Shown: piece after piece, positions 1 through 4,628 of the stretch | How positions within the stretch are numbered: position 1 is the stretch's first letter | Layout of the letters: every line of letters starts with the position of its first letter | Origin: Minisyncoccota bacterium | Lineage (GTDB): Bacteria > Patescibacteriota > Minisyncoccia > Minisyncoccales > GCA-002788555 | DNA: 5,278 nt | NCBI GenBank assembly: GCA_028697615.1 | Contig: JAQVET010000021.1 | Span: 6,150 to 11,427 of the forward strand | Direction of reading: 5' to 3' | Translations under genes and position numbers: made by a program | Notes under the pieces: model-generated | Databases searched by the model: none | Seen by the model: the letters and a program-made list of their open reading frames with translations, nothing else | Told to the model about the DNA's origin: nothing

Positions 1-36
1 GAATTTTATTATAAATTTAGTATAGTATTTAAAAAT

Positions 37-357
37 ATGATTACATTTGAAGAATTTCAAAAATTAGATTTAAGAGTGGCGAAAATTATAAAAGCAGAAA
101 AAATTGAGAATTCAGAAAAACTTTTAAGGTTGGAGGTTGATATTGGCGATGAAACCAGGCAGATCATCGCTGGTATCGGAAGGGTTTATAATTCTGAAGA
201 TTTAATTGATAAAGAAATTATTATTGTAGCCAATTTAGAACCTAAAAAATTAATGGGACTGGAAAGCCAGGGTATGATTTTGGCTGCTGATTCCGATAGC
301 GGGCCTGTCTTACTTAGACCAGAAAAAGATGTTTTGCCAGGTACAAAAATAAAATAA
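37..357 (+). CDS. Stand-alone tRNA-binding domain protein (MetRS C-terminal / beta-subunit type)
   Basis: This 106-residue protein is a single OB-fold tRNA-binding domain of the kind fused to the C-terminus of many bacterial methionyl-tRNA synthetases, and also found alone as the MetRS beta subunit or CsaA-like proteins. Visible hallmarks are the opening ITFEEFQKLDLRVAKI (residues 2-17), the strand LLRLEVDIGDETRQIIAGI (29-47), VANLEPKKLMG (64-74) and SQGMILAA (77-84). The family uses this fold to bind the tRNA elbow and raise aminoacylation efficiency, acting in the cytoplasm, usually as a dimer. No catalytic MetRS domain is visible upstream, although only 36 bases are available. The ATG at 37 begins exactly where the domain normally starts. 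There is no Shine-Dalgarno; a TATAGT at 21-26 could be a -10 box giving a very short leader, but any -35 would fall outside the window. The family is certain; whether the role is MetRS partner or CsaA-like chaperone is not. Confidence 0.93.
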   Translation: MITFEEFQKLDLRVAKIIKAEKIENSEKLLRLEVDIGDETRQIIAGIGRVYNSEDLIDKEIIIVANLEPKKLMGLESQGMILAADSDSGPVLLRPEKDVLPGTKIK

Positions 358-372
358 AAATATATTATATAA

Positions 373-397
373 TTCTTTAAAATAGTCATTTAAAGAA
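373..397. repeat. A/T-rich inverted repeat between the tRNA-binding and nitroreductase genes
   Basis: Perfect 9-bp arms, TTCTTTAAA (373-381) and TTTAAAGAA (389-397), are separated by a 7-base loop. The hairpin sits in the 56-base gap between two plus-strand genes, where it could weakly attenuate or terminate transcription or cap the upstream mRNA. It has only one G-C pair per stem and no T-run follows it, so it is not a convincing intrinsic terminator. In DNA this A/T-rich such palindromes also arise by chance. Confidence 0.4.
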
Positions 398-413
398 AAT
401 AAATAATAAAATT

Positions 414-926
414 ATGGATATAAAAGAAACTATTCAAAAAAGATATGCGTGCCGAAGTTATAAAAATATCCCAGTTCCTGAGGATAAAATAAAAAGCATT
501 CTTGAAGCAGCCAGGCTTGCTCCTTCGGCTTCAAATCGTCAGCCATATAAATTTATTATTGTCAAAGATAAAAATACGCGTGAAAAATTAGCTGAGGCGG
601 CGGATGGTCAAAATTTTATTGCTTCTGCTCCAATTATTATTGTTGGTGTTTCACTTGAGCCAGAAAGAGTAATGGGCTCTGATGTACCTACATATGCAGT
701 TGATTTAGCAATAGCAATGGAGCATATAGCCCTGCAAGCCACAGCTGAAGGACTAGGAACATGTTGGATAGGAGCATTTTCGCAACAAGAAGTCAAAGAT
801 CTTCTTGAAATTCCAGAACAATATAAAGTAGTTGCTTTGATGCCATTGGGCTATCCAGCAGATTCTCCAAAACAAAAAATTAGAAAAGATTTAAAAGAAT
901 TGGTATCATACGAAAAATTCAAATAA
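414..926 (+). CDS. Nitroreductase-family FMN oxidoreductase
   Basis: This 170-residue protein is a compact member of the nitroreductase (NfsB/FRase-like) superfamily: FMN-dependent, usually homodimeric cytoplasmic enzymes that pass electrons from NAD(P)H to nitro compounds, quinones or flavins. Seen in the sequence are the N-terminal FMN-phosphate motif with R10 and R14-S15-Y16, followed by the second FMN loop LAPSASNRQPYKF (35-47), in which N41-R42-Q43-P44 is typical. Further on are the flavin-contacting GLGTCWIGAF (113-122) and the C-terminal LMPLGYPAD segment (142-150), followed by the usual basic PKQKIRKDL tail. The length matches the short 165-180-residue class. The family is clear but the physiological acceptor cannot be predicted from it. 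The ATG at 414 starts at the normal helix DIKETIQKRY; no Shine-Dalgarno precedes it. It may be cotranscribed with the upstream gene (56-base gap), but there is no obvious functional link. Confidence 0.93.
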   Translation: MDIKETIQKRYACRSYKNIPVPEDKIKSILEAARLAPSASNRQPYKFIIVKDKNTREKLAEAADGQNFIASAPIIIVGVSLEPERVMGSDVPTYAVDLAIAMEHIALQATAEGLGTCWIGAFSQQEVKDLLEIPEQYKVVALMPLGYPADSPKQKIRKDLKELVSYEKFK

Positions 927-971
927 AATATATAAAGAAAACAAAGGTCATAGATTTTTAAAAATAAACTT

Positions 972-1082
972 ATGGATTATAAAAAACTATTTTTTATTAG
1001 TGGGGCTGTATTTTTTATTTTAGTAACCGTATTAGTAGTAGTGATGCTATGCATAATACTGGGTGCCCCTATTATTGATTAA
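972..1082 (+). CDS. Small single-pass membrane peptide (36 aa), hypothetical
   Basis: An ATG-initiated frame of 36 codons ending in TAA lies in the gap between the nitroreductase and glycosylase genes. Its translation starts MDYKKLFFISG, giving a short positively charged N-terminus. About 24 hydrophobic residues follow (roughly 7-31, with a run of Val, Leu, Ile, Phe and Met), then the end APIID. This is the layout of a single transmembrane helix, N-in by the positive-inside rule. I recognise no family. The stop lies 7 bases before the preferred ATG of the glycosylase gene, so translation could be coupled. Translation is not proven: there is no Shine-Dalgarno (the only AAAGGT, 943-948, is 23 bases away), and A/T-rich DNA readily encodes hydrophobic runs. 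In favour are the neat fit of the frame into the intergenic space and the charge-then-helix layout. Confidence 0.5.
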   Translation: MDYKKLFFISGAVFFILVTVLVVVMLCIILGAPIID

Positions 1083-1089
1083 AAATATA

Positions 1090-1701
1090 ATGAATACTTT
1101 TGAAAAATTGTATAATGATCTAAAAAGAAAATATGGTAAGCCAGGCGGTCAGTGGTCTTTATGGTGCAAGAGACCAAAAACAAAAAGTGAAAAAGAAGAA
1201 GTAGTAATAGAGGCAATTCTAACACAAAGGGCAAATTGGAAAAATGTAGAATTGGCTTTAAATAATTTAAAAAAAGCAAAGATAAATTCTCTAAGAGATG
1301 TTTATAATTTAAGTGAAGAAAAATTAGCTATATTTATTCGTCCATCTGGTTTTTACAGAGCAAAAGCGAATTATCTTTTTCATTTATCTGAATTTATTAT
1401 TAAAAATTATGGCAGTTTGGAAATAATGAAAAAAGTGGATACGGAAGAATTAAGAGAGCAATTATTGGCTTTAAAAGGGATTGGACCCGAGACAGCTGAT
1501 AGTATTTTACTTTATGCTTTAAATAAACCAGTTTTTGTAATTGATGAGTATACCCGTCGTTTAGTAGATAAAAAGAAATTAGCTAAAAATTTAAATTATG
1601 ATTTTTTACAAAATTTATTTGAAAAAAATTTAAAAAAAGATTATCGCTTGTATCAGGATTTTCATGCTTTAATCGTTATTGATGGTAAGAGTGGAATGTA
1701 A
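1090..1701 (+). CDS. Endonuclease III-related HhH-GPD DNA glycosylase (COG2231-like), lacking the Fe-S loop
   Basis: This 203-residue protein belongs to the HhH-GPD base-excision repair superfamily, closest by eye to the endonuclease III-related group that includes Helicobacter pylori MagIII (3-methyladenine glycosylase). Seen are the AILTQRANWKNVE segment (42-54), the group marker IRPSGFYRAKANYL (83-96), the helix-hairpin-helix LKGIGPETADSILLYAL (128-144), and VIDEYTRRL (150-158), whose D152 is the conserved catalytic aspartate. At the position of the EndoIII Schiff-base lysine there is E134, which suggests a monofunctional glycosylase without lyase activity (inference). The protein ends at FHALIVIDGKSGM, exactly where relatives continue with a four-cysteine [4Fe-4S] loop; MagIII also lacks this cluster. 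I chose ATG 1090 over GTG 1063, which would add nine residues inside the upstream small frame. It probably removes alkylated or other damaged bases; the substrate is not predictable. Confidence 0.88.
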   Translation: MNTFEKLYNDLKRKYGKPGGQWSLWCKRPKTKSEKEEVVIEAILTQRANWKNVELALNNLKKAKINSLRDVYNLSEEKLAIFIRPSGFYRAKANYLFHLSEFIIKNYGSLEIMKKVDTEELREQLLALKGIGPETADSILLYALNKPVFVIDEYTRRLVDKKKLAKNLNYDFLQNLFEKNLKKDYRLYQDFHALIVIDGKSGM

Positions 1702-1736
1702 TTTTTAAAATTTAATTTAAATTGCAATACAAAATA

Positions 1737-1785
1737 AATATAACATTTTTTGCTTGTTGCTAATATTTTAAAATTTTGTTATATT
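1737..1785. repeat. Inverted repeat spanning the slipin promoter
   Basis: Perfect 9-bp arms, AATATAACA (1737-1745) and TGTTATATT (1777-1785), are separated by 31 bases. The right arm is exactly the extended -10 element of the putative slipin promoter, and the -35 lies in the spacer. The centre-to-centre distance is 40 bp, near four helical turns, so the arms could be a split operator, but a chance match in A/T-rich DNA is also possible. The left arm read on the minus strand is also a TGnTATATT box, but it has no matching -35. Confidence 0.4.
1757..1785 (+). promoter_or_regulatory. Putative sigma-70 promoter for the slipin gene
   Basis: A -35 box TTGCTA (1757-1762) is followed by a 17-base spacer and a -10 box TATATT (1780-1785), preceded by the extended -10 TG at 1777-1778. 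Spacing is ideal and the -10 matches consensus at five of six positions; the -35 matches at four. Transcription would begin near 1792 and leave a leader of about 86 bases before the ATG at 1878. The response-regulator promoter has the same extended -10 layout with a 17-base spacer, which supports both. Confidence 0.6.
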
Positions 1786-1810
1786 AAAATAAAAAAGTAA
1801 GAAATATTTT

Positions 1811-1850
1811 TTTAAATATTTTTTATATTTAAATATTTTTTATATTTAAA
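1811..1850 (+). repeat. 17-bp tandem repeat in the slipin leader
   Basis: Two perfect copies of TTTAAATATTTTTTATA (1811-1827 and 1828-1844) are followed by the first six bases of a third (1845-1850). A degenerate partial copy may precede them at 1802-1812. The array is wholly A/T and lies in the predicted 5' leader between the promoter and the gene. It may simply be slippage, or a curved or unwound element. The 176-base gap 1702-1877 otherwise holds only the promoter and the inverted repeat. Confidence 0.75.
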
Positions 1851-1877
1851 AAGGTCTTGTTTAATTTTTTAAAAAAT

Positions 1878-2633
1878 ATGAATTTTGTATGGTTATGGAT
1901 TATAGTAGCTTATCTTATTTTAGGTTTAAGAGTTATTAATCAATACCAAAGAGGAGTTGTTTTAACATTAGGGAAGTATAGTAGGACATTTTCTCCTGGC
2001 TTAAAATTAATTTTCGTTGGATTTCAGACAGTTATAAATGTTGATTTAAGAATAGTGACTATTGATATTCCTCAACAAGAGACAATTACAAAAGATAATG
2101 TACCAGTAGGAATTAACGCGGTTGTTTATTTTAGAGTAAAAAAAGCTGAAGATGCAATACTTAATGTTGAAAATTACAGGTATGCCGTCTCGCAGTATGC
2201 AATGGCAGCCTTAAGAGATGTTATTGGTGGTGTTGAACTTGATGAACTTTTAACAAAAAGAGAAAAATTAGCATCTGATATTAAATCAATTGTTGAATCA
2301 AGGACCGATGAATGGGGAATTGAAGTTGTTGATATCAAGATGCAAGATATTGAACTTCCGGCAGATATGAAAAGGGCAATGGCAAAACAAGCAGAATCGG
2401 AACGAGAGAGAAGGGCAATTGTTATAAAATCTCAAGGAGAAATTCAAGCAGCAGAGAATTTAGCAAGAGCGGCTGATATTTTAAAATCAGTACCCGGTGG
2501 AATTTCTATTAGGACACTTCAGACAATTGAAAAGCTTCAACCAGATCCTTCAAAAATGACTGTTTTTGCCCTGCCAATCGAAGTTTTAGAAGGAATTAAA
2601 ATGATAAATCAAAATAAAGAAGAAAAACAATAA
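1878..2633 (+). CDS. Stomatin/slipin-like SPFH-domain membrane protein
   Basis: This 251-residue protein belongs to the SPFH (stomatin/prohibitin/flotillin/HflK-C) superfamily and is slipin-like. It has an N-terminal hydrophobic anchor (about residues 3-20) followed by the conserved INQYQRGVVLTLGKYSRTFSPGL (20-42). The SPFH core includes VDLRIVTIDIPQQETITKDNVPVGINAVVYFRV (55-87) and WGIEVVDIKMQDIELP (146-161). A charged, heptad-like helix follows (about 163-205, with SERERRAIVIKSQGEIQAAE), and then the oligomerisation segment VFALPIEVLEG (229-239). Members form membrane-bound ring or cage oligomers and influence membrane microdomains or proteases; the specific role here is unknown. Bacterial slipins are often next to an NfeD-type gene, but none is in this window. 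The frame also has a TTG at 1857 adding seven residues, but its AAAGG (1850-1854) sits only two bases away, so ATG 1878 is preferred. It converges with the downstream minus-strand gene with one base between stops. Confidence 0.93.
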   Translation: MNFVWLWIIVAYLILGLRVINQYQRGVVLTLGKYSRTFSPGLKLIFVGFQTVINVDLRIVTIDIPQQETITKDNVPVGINAVVYFRVKKAEDAILNVENYRYAVSQYAMAALRDVIGGVELDELLTKREKLASDIKSIVESRTDEWGIEVVDIKMQDIELPADMKRAMAKQAESERERRAIVIKSQGEIQAAENLARAADILKSVPGGISIRTLQTIEKLQPDPSKMTVFALPIEVLEGIKMINQNKEEKQ

Positions 2634-2634
2634 T

Positions 2635-3429
2635 TTATCTTATTTCGTTTAAGAAAGAGTTGGTAATATTGGTTATCTCAGGAGATGGATGATAGAAGTC
2701 TTCCCATAAAATTACAATATCTACATCATTTAAAATTGCATGTCTTATTTCTTCTATTTCATCTCCACCAGCAATACCTACCAAGATTTTATTTGAAAAA
2801 CCCTTTATCTGTTTTATTTGGTAGTAGGGAATGTGTTTTTCTTTATTTTTTTGTGTTTCGTCAACTCCTCGATGCAAAATTACAACATCGGGGAGTTTTT
2901 TTAGTAATTTTAAAATCAAAATTGGGTTTTCAATGTTCATCATATCTATCATTGAGTCAATATCAACTTTTTGACAAGATTCTATAAATTTATCAATAGT
3001 AGCAATTGGGGCATTTCCAAGACAAGTAGCAGCTGAAGCCCCAGCATCTTTTGCCATAAGCACCTCTCTTTTGGCCAAATCAGCGCATTTTAGATCGGCT
3101 ACAATATATGGTTCTTTTATTATTTCTTGGTTTTGAGATTGTATTAATTTTTCCTTATTATTTGTTTTATTTGAAGAAGAATTAAAAATAGATTTTGTGG
3201 TGTAGGATGGTTTTTTTATTTTTTCTTGATAATATTGAGGATAAAATTTTTCAAGATACCAATTTTTAACTTGATAAACTGTATTAATTCCATAGTTTTT
3301 TATTAAAGGAGTGCCAACTTCAATTAAAATTCTCTCCGATAGAGGTAAACATTGAATAATTTCTTTTGCGTTTTGTGGGGTAGTATTTAGGGCTATTTGA
3401 AGATATTTTAATTTTTGTTTTAGAATCAT
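2635..3429 (-). CDS. HPS-like OMP decarboxylase-superfamily protein with a 46-residue insertion (copy 1)
   Basis: This 264-residue TIM-barrel protein belongs to the orotidine-5'-phosphate decarboxylase / hexulose-6-phosphate synthase / 3-keto-L-gulonate-6-phosphate decarboxylase group. Barrel strands can be followed: LQIALN (10-15), ILIEVGTPLIK (34-44), YIVADLKCAD (108-117), AATCLG (133-138), DSMIDMMNI (158-166), VVILHRGVDE (182-191), ILVGIAGG (215-222) and VDIVILWEDFY (236-246). The metal and acid-base residues E37, D112, K114, D117 and H186 are kept. Odd points are N15 where the family has Asp, and W242-E243 where the family has the phosphate-binding glycines. There is also an Asn/Ser/Lys/Gln-rich insertion (about residues 57-106) absent from the neighbouring paralogue. 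The gene follows that paralogue after 13 bases, so they form a two-gene operon. An AGG sits one base before the ATG, too close for a normal ribosome site. Formaldehyde fixation or release with ribulose 5-phosphate is possible but unproven. Confidence 0.85.
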   Translation of the reverse strand: MILKQKLKYLQIALNTTPQNAKEIIQCLPLSERILIEVGTPLIKNYGINTVYQVKNWYLEKFYPQYYQEKIKKPSYTTKSIFNSSSNKTNNKEKLIQSQNQEIIKEPYIVADLKCADLAKREVLMAKDAGASAATCLGNAPIATIDKFIESCQKVDIDSMIDMMNIENPILILKLLKKLPDVVILHRGVDETQKNKEKHIPYYQIKQIKGFSNKILVGIAGGDEIEEIRHAILNDVDIVILWEDFYHPSPEITNITNSFLNEIR

Positions 3430-3442
3430 ACCTGTTTATTAT

Positions 3443-4099
3443 TTATCTTATTTGTTTTAAAAATTCATCAGTAAGAATTTTTATCTGATTAGGATTTTTA
3501 TAGACTTTTTCCCAGACGATTGCTATATCGGCACCATTAAAAAATGTTTTTGCAACATCTCTAAAATCTTCTCCACCTGCAATAGAAATAAGAATATTGT
3601 TATAAGTACTTTTTATTCTTGTTATTTGATCGTAGGGAATTTCGGGAATTTCTTTTTGATATCTCTCATCGACTCCTCGGTGCAAAATTACAACATCGGG
3701 TTTTTGGTGAAGTTTTTGGAGAATTTCAAAAGGGAATTTGACATTTAACATATCCACCATTGAATCAATATTATATTCTTTACATTTTTTTATAAATTCA
3801 TTAATGGTTTCTAATGGTGCAAGAGCAAGGCAAGTAGCAGCATTTGCTCCTGCAGTAGCGCAAATATCTACTTCAGTTGCACCCCTATCCATACATTTTG
3901 TATCAGCAACAATGTATCTATTTTCTCCTAAAACATTTCTAAACATTCTTATGCTCTCCGCTCCACTTATTTTTAAAAGCGGTGTCCCTACTTCAATTAA
4001 AATGCGTTCATCCTGTGGTATCAATTGCAACATTAATATAGATTCGTCTAAGGGCCGATTTAAAGCAATTTGAAGATATTTAAGACGAGGCGATAGCAT
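3443..4099 (-). CDS. HPS-like OMP decarboxylase-superfamily protein (copy 2, first gene of pair)
   Basis: At 218 residues this has the normal length of a hexulose-6-phosphate synthase and is paralogous to the next gene, with about half the aligned residues identical by eye. Conserved are E36 (EVGTPLLK), the D66-x-K68-x-x-D71 signature (VADTKCMD), D116 in strand 5, H140-R141-G142-V143 (LHRGVD) and AGG at 174-176. Three positions known to separate synthase from keto-gulonate-phosphate decarboxylase (Asp in strand 5, Val three after the His, Ala before GG) have the synthase state here. HPS condenses formaldehyde with ribulose 5-phosphate or runs in reverse to supply pentose phosphate. Against a simple assignment, N14 replaces the strand-1 Asp, and W196-E197 replace the strand-8 glycines that bind phosphate. 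No phosphohexuloisomerase gene is visible. The ATG at 4099 opens the domain directly; I found no convincing promoter or Shine-Dalgarno in the 97-base divergent gap on this strand. Confidence 0.86.
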   Translation of the reverse strand: MLSPRLKYLQIALNRPLDESILMLQLIPQDERILIEVGTPLLKISGAESIRMFRNVLGENRYIVADTKCMDRGATEVDICATAGANAATCLALAPLETINEFIKKCKEYNIDSMVDMLNVKFPFEILQKLHQKPDVVILHRGVDERYQKEIPEIPYDQITRIKSTYNNILISIAGGEDFRDVAKTFFNGADIAIVWEKVYKNPNQIKILTDEFLKQIR

Positions 4100-4132
4100 A
4101 TAATTAGATAATTATTTTATTAGCAAATTATC

Positions 4133-4161
4133 TTGAAAAAAATCATAAAAAATGTTATAAT
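4133..4161 (+). promoter_or_regulatory. Near-consensus sigma-70 promoter for the response regulator
   Basis: TTGAAA (4133-4138, five of six consensus bases), a 17-base spacer and a perfect TATAAT (4156-4161) preceded by the extended -10 TG (4153-4154) make the strongest promoter in the window. Transcription would start near 4168, giving a leader of about 29 bases to the ATG at 4197. This predicts steady, housekeeping-sigma expression of the regulator. Confidence 0.82.
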
Positions 4162-4183
4162 ATAAATAGATAGTTAAATTCAA

Positions 4184-4197
4184 TAATCGATAATCGA
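4184..4197 (+). repeat. Direct repeat TAATCGA x2 abutting the response-regulator start
   Basis: Two adjacent copies of TAATCGA (4184-4190 and 4191-4197) end on the A of the start codon. They lie in the predicted leader and occupy the place where a Shine-Dalgarno would be expected. The same heptamer occurs again in the palindrome downstream of the gene. A role in translation or autoregulation is speculation. Confidence 0.5.
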
Positions 4198-4565
4198 TGA
4201 AAAAAATCCTTTTTATTGAAGATGAAAGAATAATTGTTGATCTATTAAAGGATATATTAAATAGTGAAGAATGTCAATGTGATTTTTTAAGTGCTTTCAC
4301 AATAACAGAAGCTCAAGATATTTTAAAAAAAGAAAAACCAGATCTAATTTTACTTGACCTTTTATTGCCAGACGGCTATGGATTAGATCTTCTAAAAGAA
4401 ATTAAAGAAAATAAAAATCTAAAAGACATTCCTGTTTTAGTGTTAACTAATTATACTTCTAAAAATGGAGATGAATGGGCTAAAATATTAGGTGCTGATG
4501 AATATTTAATTAAAGCAAATCTTAATCCATCTGAAATTGTTCAAAAAATTAAAAAATATATTTAA
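4197..4565 (+). CDS. Single-domain (CheY-like) response regulator
   Basis: This 122-residue protein is a receiver domain with no output domain. Seen are the acidic pair E8-D9 (ILFIEDE) for Mg2+, the phospho-acceptor D54 in LILLDLLLPDGYG (50-62), the switch threonine T84 (VLVLTN) and the conserved lysine K106 (EYLIKAN), all at standard spacing. It would be phosphorylated by a sensor histidine kinase and act through protein contacts, as in chemotaxis, pilus motility or phosphorelays. No kinase or motility gene lies in the window, so the partner is unknown. It is probably a one-gene transcription unit: its own strong promoter lies upstream and an intrinsic terminator begins 23 bases past the stop. 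No Shine-Dalgarno is present, but the ATG at 4197 is the only sensible start because the first beta-strand KKILFIEDE begins immediately. Confidence 0.94.
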   Translation: MKKILFIEDERIIVDLLKDILNSEECQCDFLSAFTITEAQDILKKEKPDLILLDLLLPDGYGLDLLKEIKENKNLKDIPVLVLTNYTSKNGDEWAKILGADEYLIKANLNPSEIVQKIKKYI

Positions 4566-4588
4566 TTATTAATTTTTATTGATTTTCT

Positions 4589-4612
4589 AAATCCCCTAAG
4601 ATGGGGTTTTTT
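4589..4612 (+). terminator. Intrinsic terminator of the response-regulator gene
   Basis: CCCC (4593-4596) pairs with GGGG (4603-4606) across the six-base loop TAAGAT. The stem can continue as AAA/TTT past a T-T mismatch, and a run of six T follows (4607-4612). It lies between convergent genes; read on the minus strand the hairpin is followed only by ATTTAG, so it is a weak terminator at best for the LamG gene. Confidence 0.8.
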
Positions 4613-4614
4613 AT

Positions 4615-4628
4615 ATTAATCGATTAAT
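4615..4628. repeat. 14-bp palindrome at the end of the LamG gene
   Basis: ATTAATCGATTAAT is a perfect palindrome that includes the TAA stop of the minus-strand LamG gene (4624-4626). It contains the TAATCGA heptamer also found twice at 4184-4197. It could be a protein-binding site or chance; nothing else supports a function. Confidence 0.4.

Noticed and set aside
373..397. Hairpin as an intrinsic terminator after the first gene
   Set aside because: The stem is almost all A-T and no T-run follows on either strand. It is kept only as an inverted repeat.
1063..1089. GTG start for the glycosylase gene, adding nine residues
   Set aside because: The extra residues PLLLIKNI fall before the normal start of the fold and inside the small membrane frame. 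ATG at 1090 is better placed, though neither start has a Shine-Dalgarno.
1811..1850. Tandem repeat as a CRISPR fragment
   Set aside because: The units abut directly with no spacers, are all A/T, and no cas gene is near.
2685..2987. Plus-strand open frame of 100 codons within the downstream HPS-like gene
   Set aside because: It lies wholly antisense to a well-conserved enzyme gene, its translation shows no family motifs and it has no promoter or ribosome site. It is a shadow of the real gene.
3738..4073. Plus-strand open frame of 111 codons within the upstream HPS-like gene
   Set aside because: It is antisense to clear barrel strands of the enzyme and its translation resembles no known protein.
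4100..4132. Minus-strand promoter for the HPS-like operon using TTGCTA (4126-4121)
   Set aside because: The nearest -10-like boxes are 10 bases or fewer away or overlap the start codon, so spacing is wrong; no supported promoter on this strand.
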